Shown here in pieces: positions 57,033 through 64,000 of a DNA stretch of 64,000 bases (within the stretch, counting starts at the first letter, position 1; every line of letters begins with the position of its first letter). The notes under the pieces are model-generated. The model did not search any database, was not told the DNA's origin, and saw only the letters and a program-made list of their open reading frames with translations. Both the position numbers and the translations under genes were made by a program. Origin of the DNA: Chroococcidiopsis thermalis PCC 7203 (lineage in GTDB: Bacteria; Cyanobacteriota; Cyanobacteriia; Cyanobacteriales; Chroococcidiopsidaceae); assembly GCF_000317125.1 (NCBI RefSeq), contig NC_019695.1, positions 2,716,336-2,780,335 on the forward strand, read 5' to 3'.

Positions 57033-58184
57033 ATGGAAATAAGCAAAAGAATTAACTCGACAAAAGCAGGTGGTATACGCGAACAATTGAATTACTTTCG
57101 ATATGCTTTGATTTTATACTGCTTGGTAGTTATATTTGTAATTCCATTTAGATCTTTTTTTCCACATGCCAAACTATTTTTACCAATAATTGCTTTTATT
57201 TTAATTTTACAACTTATTGTTTATAAGACCAAGATAAAGCTTATAGACACTATAATTGTGTGTTTGATTTTAATAGCTTCTTCATTACCAGTGTCATCTT
57301 TGGTTTTGTTTAGATACACGCTACCTATATGCTTTATTCTGATTGGTTTTAATGATAATAAACCTACATTACTTAAAAGAAACTATCTTACTATATTATA
57401 TTGGATTTGTTTGCCTTCAATTCTTTATCAACTAGTTGTGTATAGAAACCAGTTTTTTGATGGTGTAGCAAGGATTACCTTAAGTGTTGGGGATCACAAC
57501 ATATCGGGATTATTTATGTTGTTATTTTTCTTCTTTTGTTATAAAAATAAATTTAGGATTGGCATAGTTTTATCGCTTCTTTGTGTAGGTTTATTCCTTA
57601 GCCGAAACTATTTTATTAGTATATGCGTCTTCTTTTTGATTTTGTTATTTGAAGCTCCATTTTCAAAAATACTCAGCAAAATTCACTTTGCTTATATTTT
57701 TATAACTGTTAATTTTCTAGTAATATTACTCAGCTATTATTGGATTACAAACGTAGAAACTTCTAGTTTATTATACGATAGTGGAGCTAGTCGTCTATTT
57801 TCTTTTAGTTCTTTTAATGATAGTTCTAATTTAGATAGATTTGAAGCCAACGTTTTTTTAATTCAATCTTATTTGAACAATCCAATACTAGCTTTTCAAG
57901 GTTATAGAGATACTTATGCAAGCGTGTTTCAACCACTTCGTTTATTAATACATCAATCATTTCTTGAAGTTTTTGCATATACTGGGGTTCCCTTTAGTTG
58001 CTTGTATTTTTTCGGTTTTGTAAGAGTTGTCATGCGATTTTATCATAAAGATAATTTTAAATATATTTATTCATATTTGACTTTTACTTTATTTTTACAT
58101 AGCTCTTTACAAGGAGCAACACTCACGCTTTTTATCTTGATTTTAAGTTTACCTTCAAAAAGTAAGAGATTACACCCATATTAG
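57033..58184 (+). CDS. Membrane polymerase/ligase of the O-antigen ligase (Wzy/WaaL) type
   Basis: 383 residues with about ten hydrophobic helices (for example YALILYCLVVIFVIPF, LPIIAFILILQLIVY, FRIGIVLSLLCVGLFLS, FAYIFITVNFLVILL). A long periplasmic-like loop (about 245-300, SSLLYDSGASRLFSFSSFNDSSN) precedes the last helices, which is the Wzy/WaaL layout. Should join glycan repeat units on the periplasmic side. The AT content is clearly higher than in the flanking core genes. Functional subclass cannot be told from sequence. Confidence 0.75.
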   Translation: MEISKRINSTKAGGIREQLNYFRYALILYCLVVIFVIPFRSFFPHAKLFLPIIAFILILQLIVYKTKIKLIDTIIVCLILIASSLPVSSLVLFRYTLPICFILIGFNDNKPTLLKRNYLTILYWICLPSILYQLVVYRNQFFDGVARITLSVGDHNISGLFMLLFFFFCYKNKFRIGIVLSLLCVGLFLSRNYFISICVFFLILLFEAPFSKILSKIHFAYIFITVNFLVILLSYYWITNVETSSLLYDSGASRLFSFSSFNDSSNLDRFEANVFLIQSYLNNPILAFQGYRDTYASVFQPLRLLIHQSFLEVFAYTGVPFSCLYFFGFVRVVMRFYHKDNFKYIYSYLTFTLFLHSSLQGATLTLFILILSLPSKSKRLHPY

Positions 58185-58260
58185 CAATCTAAAATTTATT
58201 AATGAAATCGAGCTATTTGCATATATGCTTCGAGTTTAGCTATCTCAACATAGCACTTGT

Positions 58261-59109
58261 ATGAAAATATCTATTGTTACTCCAGTTTTCAATTCTGTAA
58301 CAACAATTGAAAAAACGATTCTGAGTGTGATTTCTCAAAAAAGAAACTTTCCCTTAGAATATATTGTAATTGATGGTGGTTCGACTGATGGTACTATTCA
58401 AATCATAAACAAGTATGCAGACCAGATAAATTTGTTTATTTCAGAACCAGATCGTGGTCCTTATGATGCCATGAATAAGGGAATAAACCATTCAACAGGT
58501 GATGTTATAGGCATAATTAACTCTGATGATTGGTATCACGATAATGCGATCGCAACAGTCGAGCAAGAATTTTGTCAAAATCACAACATTTCTGTCCTCT
58601 ATTCACCTATAACAAATTACTATAAAGGAGAATATGTTGCTACTTTTGTTCCTGGCGATCTAGATAAACTTTTATTTAGATTTACGCTCAACCATCCATC
58701 TTGCTTTATTACAAAGTCAGCATATAACCTTGTAGGCTTATATAACTTAGAATACCCGATCGCCGCAGATTACGATTTGATTCTTCGCTTATTTGTATCT
58801 GGCGTAAATTTTCATTATGTGAGTACGCCACTTGCCTCTTATTCATTAAGTGGAATGAGTTCTTCTGCCATACCCTTTGATAGACTTAAATTAATTCGGG
58901 AGTGCTGGAAGATTAGCTGTAGCCATTCTAACCAATTTTCTAGAGAGATGGAGCTTCAGCGATGGAAAGTATATGGAGCCTGGGTTTTCAATGAGTTATT
59001 TGCACTCCCAACTAGGTATTTTCTTAAGCCTCCACTAGCTAGAAAGCTGAAGTCTTTTCTAAGTAGATATCTTGGAAAGCCAGTGTCGGATACTTATGGT
59101 AAATGGTAG
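58261..59109 (+). CDS. Glycosyltransferase family 2 (WcaA-like)
   Basis: 282 residues, GT-A: MKISIVTPVFNSVTTIEKTILSVISQ, EYIVIDGGSTDGTIQIINKYAD, SEPDRGPYDAMNKGINHSTGDVIGIINSDDWYHDNA (DxD-type SDDW), and GLYNLEYPIAADYDLILRLF. An inverting transferase, cytoplasmic. Seven bases separate its stop from the next glycosyltransferase start, indicating one transcript. Confidence 0.92.
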   Translation: MKISIVTPVFNSVTTIEKTILSVISQKRNFPLEYIVIDGGSTDGTIQIINKYADQINLFISEPDRGPYDAMNKGINHSTGDVIGIINSDDWYHDNAIATVEQEFCQNHNISVLYSPITNYYKGEYVATFVPGDLDKLLFRFTLNHPSCFITKSAYNLVGLYNLEYPIAADYDLILRLFVSGVNFHYVSTPLASYSLSGMSSSAIPFDRLKLIRECWKISCSHSNQFSREMELQRWKVYGAWVFNELFALPTRYFLKPPLARKLKSFLSRYLGKPVSDTYGKW

Positions 59110-59116
59110 TTTTTCT

Positions 59117-60196
59117 ATGTCAAGAATTTTGTTTATTTCTGCCCAGGCTCCCACTAACCAATATCCACAAGCTGGACAAAGGATTGCCTTTACGCATCTT
59201 TCAGAATATGCTGTTGCTAATGAAGTCGTTGATATAGTGGTTATAGCTAACAAAGTTGAGGTGGACGCTGCCAAAGATTTAGTTGCAAAATTTGGTAGTA
59301 ACCTCTATACATATCCTCTCCATCAGTTCGACAAAATTGCTAGTTGCTTAACTCATTATCAAGTTCCCGTGAAGTTTGCTTCTCGTCTTATTAATACAGT
59401 TGAGAGAAAAATTCAAAAACTTCTCGCAACTAATATTTATGATACAATTCATTTTGAATGTTCTCATGCTGCTATATACTTTGAAGCAATTGAGAAGTAT
59501 ATTAATCCTACTCAAACGAAGACTGTAATTAGTTTAAGAGATGTGTGGACTCAAGTTTTTTTGAGACAGTCTGTCAGTAATTTTTTCTATGGTATTGAAG
59601 TAGCTAGAACTTTCCATTACGAACGGCAACTATACTCGCGTGTCGGTGAGTTATGGGTATCATCTACCAAAGATCGCGACCTTTTAACTTCTTTATTTTC
59701 TATACCCAGTGAAAGGATTACTATCAAGCCTCACCAAGCTAGTTGTTTTGTGTATCGAGTGCAGCGTTGCTTAGAAAAGATAGAGAAAAAAAGTCTCTTG
59801 TTCTGGGGAGCTATAGGAAGACCAGAGAACGAACAAGCAATTCTTACCTTTGTCGAGCAGTGTTTTAAGAAGTTGGTTCAACACGATCGAGATTTCAAAC
59901 TTTACATAGTTGGCTCTAGTCCCTCTCAAAAAGTTTTGGCACTTGCTTGTAAACAGATTATAGTTACAGGATTTGTTGAAGATCCAACTGAGTTTTTTGA
60001 AAAAGCTGAAATTGGAATAGTTCCTCTATTTAAGGGAGGTGGTATTAAACTAAAAACCCTAGAAATGCTAGAAGCTGGCTTGCCAGTTATTGCTACTGCT
60101 GTAGGTGCTGAAGGAATTGTAGATCGGAGGAAAAAATTAGTGGTAAGTGACAATTTTGAAGAATGGTTCGATTTGATCCGCATAATGATAAGATAA
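59117..60196 (+). CDS. Glycosyltransferase family 4
   Basis: 359 residues from the ATG at 59117; an upstream open frame from 59072 overlaps the previous gene and is not family-like. MSRILFISAQAPTNQYPQAGQRIAFTHLSEYA, ISLRDVWTQVFLRQSV, LLFWGAIGRPENEQAILTFVEQC, GFVEDPTEFFEKAEIGIVPLFKGGGIKLKTLEMLEAGLPVIATAVGAEGI (donor-binding Gly-Gly-Gly and Glu) are clear GT4/GT1 marks. Last plus-strand gene of the locus, convergent with the TPR gene, 18 bp apart. Confidence 0.9.
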   Translation: MSRILFISAQAPTNQYPQAGQRIAFTHLSEYAVANEVVDIVVIANKVEVDAAKDLVAKFGSNLYTYPLHQFDKIASCLTHYQVPVKFASRLINTVERKIQKLLATNIYDTIHFECSHAAIYFEAIEKYINPTQTKTVISLRDVWTQVFLRQSVSNFFYGIEVARTFHYERQLYSRVGELWVSSTKDRDLLTSLFSIPSERITIKPHQASCFVYRVQRCLEKIEKKSLLFWGAIGRPENEQAILTFVEQCFKKLVQHDRDFKLYIVGSSPSQKVLALACKQIIVTGFVEDPTEFFEKAEIGIVPLFKGGGIKLKTLEMLEAGLPVIATAVGAEGIVDRRKKLVVSDNFEEWFDLIRIMIR

Positions 60197-60214
60197 AGCT
60201 TTTTTAGCTTTACT

Positions 60215-61489
60215 TTATTTTTCTAAATCGCCTTCTGTTTTTAATAAGGTAGCAGAGCGATTGGCATTGCTGACAGCAGTTCCCATTTTCTTAAAACGTA
60301 GCTTAACTAAAGTTCTAATAAGGTTGGCTCGGGCAAAATCGGGAGCAATTTCTATAGCGCGATCGCAATCTTTCAACGCTGCTACTAGATAATTTAATGA
60401 TAAATTCACTTCAGCTCTTACAACATAAAAGTGTGGTTCGTCAGGTTCGAGAATAATTGCTTTTGTGTAATCAGCTTTTGCTGCTTTCAACTGATGACTT
60501 TGAAAGTAAAGTTCTCCTCTCTCTATATAAGCCAAAACATTTTCTGGATTCTGTTCAATTACCTGACTCCAATCAGCGATCGCTCCTGAAATATCACCTA
60601 GATTTTTTCTCACCCAAGCTCTATCTGCATAACAGTACATGCACTTGCGATCTAGTGATATCGCTATATTATAATGTTCTAAAGCAGATGATAGTTGTCC
60701 GAATTGACATAGCAACGCCCCGCGCTTATGTTGTAGAAAATGCTCGTCAGGACACAACTCGATGGCGCGATCGTATTCAGAAAAAGCTGCGGCTAATTCT
60801 CCAAGAGATTCTAAAATCTCTCCGCGATATACATAGGCAGTAACAACATTTTTAGAATTAGTTTTATCGAGATGAATTACGGCTGCATAATCATTTAACG
60901 CTGCTTGTGTTTGAGCTAATTTTTTGTAAGCATTACCTCGATTCAAATAAGCAATAGCAAAATCAGGGTTAAGCACGATTGCTTGAGAGAAATCAACCAC
61001 CGCAGCATGATAATCTCCAGTTCTCACCCATATATAGCCTCGATTCAAATAGCTATCACTGCGATCGGGTGCAATATGAATAGCCGTAGAAAGGTCTTTT
61101 AGTGCCGCACTATAATCATTTAAGTAGCTATAAGCATTTGCTCGATTAACATGCGCTTGAATTTTATTTGAGTCAACCTCAATTGCTTTAGTAAAATCAG
61201 CAATAGCAGCTTCAGCATTCTGCTTTTGCTCTAGGTAAGTTATTCCTCGGCAAATATAAGCTTTATAGTGTTGCGGATCGAGTTTTATCGCTAGATCGTA
61301 GTCAGAGATTGCTTTATCTGACATTTTTAAAATACTATAAAGGTTGCCTCGATTGTATATAACTTCTACTAAATTCGGATCGAGCTTAAGAGCTTTGTTA
61401 AAATATAAAAGTGCTATTTTAACATTACCTTCAAATAACGCATGTAAACCATATTGCTTGTACTGCCAAGCTTGAATTTTTTTTACCAT
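60215..61489 (-). CDS. Tetratricopeptide repeat protein
   Basis: 424 residues made almost wholly of about eleven 34-residue TPR units (for example VIYNRGNLYSILKMSDKAISDYDLAIKLDP, AYICRGITYLEQKQNAEAAIADFTKAI). Most units carry the cyanobacterial variant with an RG/RGN turn. No signal peptide, no membrane helix and no enzymatic domain. It should act as a protein-binding scaffold, perhaps organising the glycosyltransferases beside it. An unusual C-rich insertion (CMYCYADRAWVRKN) occurs near residue 290. Confidence 0.88.
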   Translation of the reverse strand: MVKKIQAWQYKQYGLHALFEGNVKIALLYFNKALKLDPNLVEVIYNRGNLYSILKMSDKAISDYDLAIKLDPQHYKAYICRGITYLEQKQNAEAAIADFTKAIEVDSNKIQAHVNRANAYSYLNDYSAALKDLSTAIHIAPDRSDSYLNRGYIWVRTGDYHAAVVDFSQAIVLNPDFAIAYLNRGNAYKKLAQTQAALNDYAAVIHLDKTNSKNVVTAYVYRGEILESLGELAAAFSEYDRAIELCPDEHFLQHKRGALLCQFGQLSSALEHYNIAISLDRKCMYCYADRAWVRKNLGDISGAIADWSQVIEQNPENVLAYIERGELYFQSHQLKAAKADYTKAIILEPDEPHFYVVRAEVNLSLNYLVAALKDCDRAIEIAPDFARANLIRTLVKLRFKKMGTAVSNANRSATLLKTEGDLEK

Positions 61490-61869
61490 AATTTACTTGG
61501 ATACTTCGACTGGATGTGTGAATACTTTGACTCATAGATCGGAGTTGTCTTTTTCTAAGAACAATATATGTATTACATCCGACGGAAATGATAGTATTCC
61601 TGAACTTTTCTGTATAGACAAACTTTATCTATCAAGAGAACATATTGGTATGACACAAATCTAAGTGTCAAATTTCTATTATATAGAGGTGATTTAGCAC
61701 TACACAATCTACAAGTTGTTAAGAGAAGTCACTCAGAGTGCGCTCTAACAATCTTAGAAAATAAAAGACGTTTGTTTCAGTTTCGTTTGTAGTGGTATAT
61801 TGGATAAGTCTGTCAAATTCCTATTAGCTATGCGATCGCAGCAAAGCTTAATACTGTAAGTGGTAAAAG
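61490..61869. other. Gap with motif copies upstream of the TPR gene
   Basis: 380 bp. A near-consensus copy of the recurring motif lies at 61601-61627 on the plus strand. A second segment (TGTTAAGAGAAGTCACTCAG, 61717-61736) resembles 36235-36254 and runs into AGAGTGCGCTCT. No gene seen. Confidence 0.5.
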
Positions 61870-63120
61870 TTATAGCTTTACTAACTTATGAGGTGAAATA
61901 GTCTTCAATGTGATGTATTTAAGTACATTTCTCATGTAACTAATATCACTTTTCTTAGCTTTCTGTAGCCTTTCAGTTGCAAACTGCAAAACTCGCTCCG
62001 CTCGTCCATCCCAAGTAAAATTATGTACTTCTTGAAAAGCACAGTCAGCAATAGTCTTAGCTAATAAAGGATTATTCAATAGAGTCTCTATTGCTAATTT
62101 GAATGAGAGTGGTTCGTCAGGTTCTGCCAATAATGCATTTTCTCTATGTCGCAATACTGTTGCTATAGTCGGTAAAGCTGAAGCGACAATTGGTCTCTTA
62201 GCAACCATATAATCAAATAACTTCAACGGACAAGTAGCTTCAGCCAGTTCCCAATACTTACTGGTAGGAAGAATTAGAATGTCTGCGGCATATAGATATA
62301 ATGCTAGCTCAGATTGTGGTACGTGACCGAAAAATTGTATGTTTTGTAAATTCATCTGTTGACAAGTTGCTTTTACCCGGTTGATATCATCAATCCATCC
62401 TCCTACTAAAACAAATTCACATTCTGGCATCAGACTAGCAGTTTTCAAAATTGTTGGTATGCCTTTATAATCGTACAAATGCCCTGAATATAAGATAATT
62501 TGACTGTCTTGTTGTAAAGATAACTTTTGGCGGGCTAAAGATTTAGTTTGATAAGGAAGAAAATTTTTAATGTCTACGGCATTAGGAGCTACCAATGTTT
62601 TTTCAGGAAGCAAACCATGATTTAAATAGTTCTCTGCAAGTTGAGGTAATGTGGTAACAACACCAAGTAAGTTCTTGTTATTGAATAACTTTTTGCATGT
62701 ATAACTAAGTTTTTCTGAAACTGGTTCGTGCCATTCCCAAAGCACAGGTATACACATTCTTAGCAAAATTTCAACCACAGGAAACGAACGAGTATAAATT
62801 AAGCAAGGAGCTTTAAAACAAGCATATAAAATAGCTAGTTTATAAAAGATAAAATTTTCATAATTTTGGGGAAAAGGATACTCGATCTTAATATGCAGCG
62901 GTAGGCGAACTAGTTTAAATTTATGATGCAAACCATACCAAGCTTGAAATTCTGAGTCTATGCCTTTTAAAACTGAAAAAATATCTCCGCTAGTAACCAA
63001 TTCAAAATTTTCAACTTTTTGAAAAAAAGCCTGCGCCATTTTAGTAGTTTGAATTGAGTGAGCCATTTTTGATGGTAGGTTTCCTTTAGATACATAAATT
63101 AGAGATTTTAGCGTTTCCAT
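61870..63120 (-). CDS. Glycosyltransferase family 4
   Basis: 416 residues from the ATG at 63120 (METLKSLIYVSKGNLPSKMAHSIQ); the frame is open to 63261 but those residues are not family-like. Donor-domain marks: QIILYSGHLYDYKGIPTILKTA, CEFVLVGGWIDD, FGHVPQSELALYLYAADILILPTSKYWELAEATCPLKLFDYMVAKRPIVAS. Retaining nucleotide-sugar transferase, cytoplasmic face. Separated by 140 bp from the next minus-strand glycosyltransferase. Confidence 0.9.
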   Translation of the reverse strand: METLKSLIYVSKGNLPSKMAHSIQTTKMAQAFFQKVENFELVTSGDIFSVLKGIDSEFQAWYGLHHKFKLVRLPLHIKIEYPFPQNYENFIFYKLAILYACFKAPCLIYTRSFPVVEILLRMCIPVLWEWHEPVSEKLSYTCKKLFNNKNLLGVVTTLPQLAENYLNHGLLPEKTLVAPNAVDIKNFLPYQTKSLARQKLSLQQDSQIILYSGHLYDYKGIPTILKTASLMPECEFVLVGGWIDDINRVKATCQQMNLQNIQFFGHVPQSELALYLYAADILILPTSKYWELAEATCPLKLFDYMVAKRPIVASALPTIATVLRHRENALLAEPDEPLSFKLAIETLLNNPLLAKTIADCAFQEVHNFTWDGRAERVLQFATERLQKAKKSDISYMRNVLKYITLKTISPHKLVKL

Positions 63121-63260
63121 TTTACTTTTTTTGATAGGTGGTTTTTTGATGATGCCAATGATTAGTACATGTAAAACCCATATACTATTACTCGTATTTT
63201 CATGCTTAACCTTTCGCTTTGATAGCACTAGTATATATAATATTTGCGATTGCAAAAACA

Positions 63261-64000
63261 CTAGTTAAATCGAGTCACTTCTTTTTTTGGAAGATTGTTA
63301 GTTGCTTTTGCTAAAACTTCAGACACAACCTCTGTGTATCGAGCAAGACTGAATGTCTCCAATACTTTTTCACGAGTTTGCTTCCAGTCTACAGAATAAG
63401 CCGAACCGCTAGCGATCGACAAAATTGATTCAGCAATCGACTCAGGTGTGTTTTCGCAAGTCCATAGCTCTGTTTCTGGATTAAAAAACTCTCTCAAAGC
63501 CGGAGAATTCATGGTTAATGTAGGTAATCCTAATGAGAGGGCTTCAATCAACTTATTAGGAAGAGCATGATACGCCTTATCTGTATTACCAAAAATACCT
63601 AATGCTAGATCGCAATAATTAACTAGATATTGAGGTAAGGAACCATTAATAAAGTTTAAGTCTTTCCTTAGAAAAACTATAGATTCAAGATGATATGACC
63701 GAACTTTTTCTACATAATCGTAAAAAGCTTTATTGTCTATACCAAAGAAGTTACAAGTAAAATGCAAGTTTCTTTCTCGCAAAATTCTTATTGCTTGTAA
63801 TATGTTATCCAATCCATGTAAAGGAATAAATGTTCCCCACCAACAAATATTTAATTTACCATCTTGCATCCAGCTTCTGTTGGGGAGCAAACAAGAAACA
63901 TTACACAGAGGAGCTATATAAACTTTTTTTCTGTCAATATCAGTATTCAGAATCTGTTCCCAGTAAGTTAACTCTTGATTAGAGCTATGGATGAGATAGT
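63261..64000 (-). CDS. Glycosyltransferase family 4, 5' end beyond the window
   Basis: The frame is open through the right edge (reading YLIHSSNQELTYWEQILN near 63950), so the gene is incomplete; the ATG at 63890 is internal. Visible part: CWWGTFIPLHGLDNILQAIRIL, FFGIDNKAFYDYVEKV, and KLIEALSLGLPTLTMNSPALREFF, the donor-binding half of a GT4 enzyme. Continues the minus-strand end of the polysaccharide locus. Ends KKEVTRFN with stop at 63261. Confidence 0.85.
   Translation of the reverse strand, partial: YLIHSSNQELTYWEQILNTDIDRKKVYIAPLCNVSCLLPNRSWMQDGKLNICWWGTFIPLHGLDNILQAIRILRERNLHFTCNFFGIDNKAFYDYVEKVRSYHLESIVFLRKDLNFINGSLPQYLVNYCDLALGIFGNTDKAYHALPNKLIEALSLGLPTLTMNSPALREFFNPETELWTCENTPESIAESILSIASGSAYSVDWKQTREKVLETFSLARYTEVVSEVLAKATNNLPKKEVTRFN

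Overview
The window looks like a cyanobacterial chromosome. The octamer GCGATCGC (HIP1) recurs throughout, and there are several families largely confined to cyanobacteria (DUF2997, DUF1257/Ycf35, DUF3038, DUF4335, DUF1818, GuaB3, AMIN-domain TonB receptors). A recognisable Yfr1 small RNA lies just upstream of trxA. The short heptamer and nonamer tandem repeats, palindromic dispersed repeats and HepA/HepC-like polysaccharide genes suggest a filamentous or Chroococcidiopsis-like lineage. The genus is an inference.

Positions 1-12.6 kb are core genome: a DUF2997-DUF1257-ferredoxin operon, the DUF3038/DUF4335 pair, mutS2, guaB3, yfr1, trxA, a LOG-family protein, a TonB protein, a fatty-acid/carotenoid hydroxylase-like protein, DUF1818 and tRNA-Pro(GGG). 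Composite tandem repeats have entered this segment, including two in-frame insertions inside MutS2.

Positions 12.6-23.2 kb form an accessory segment. A decayed tyrosine recombinase sits next to tRNA-Pro. An IS3-family remnant abuts a decayed iron-siderophore ABC ATPase. An iron-uptake set follows: an AraC/PchR-like regulator, two TonB-dependent receptors with nearly identical N-terminal regions, a PepSY membrane protein and a small membrane-anchored protein. The last ORF runs antisense into a broken DUF1579 gene. Next come a cytochrome P450, an S10-type peptidase, a decayed Phd/PIN toxin-antitoxin pair and a secreted alpha-amylase.

Positions 28.6-64 kb form a large surface-polysaccharide locus: Gmd, a PhyH-like oxygenase, a secreted beta-helix protein, a degenerate sugar-phosphate transferase, a HepA-like ABC exporter, RfbB, a Wzy-like polymerase and many glycosyltransferases (GT2, GT4, GT8, CgeB-like, polysialyltransferase-like). 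Two metabolic supply modules are embedded in it. One is metK, a MetF-like reductase and a zinc-ribbon methyltransferase with overlapping ends, which suggests S-adenosylmethionine made for glycan methylation. The other is a complete Kdo route (kdsD, kdsB, kdsA, kdsC) followed by a polysialyltransferase-like gene that could use CMP-Kdo. A recurring intergenic motif (about 25 bp, CTGAACTTTTCTGTAT then GACAAACTT) lies in several gaps of this locus.

The best leads are the Kdo/polysialyltransferase-like module, the SAM-supply cassette, the recurring motif, the initiating transferase that has lost its catalytic dyad, and the composite-repeat insertions in MutS2.
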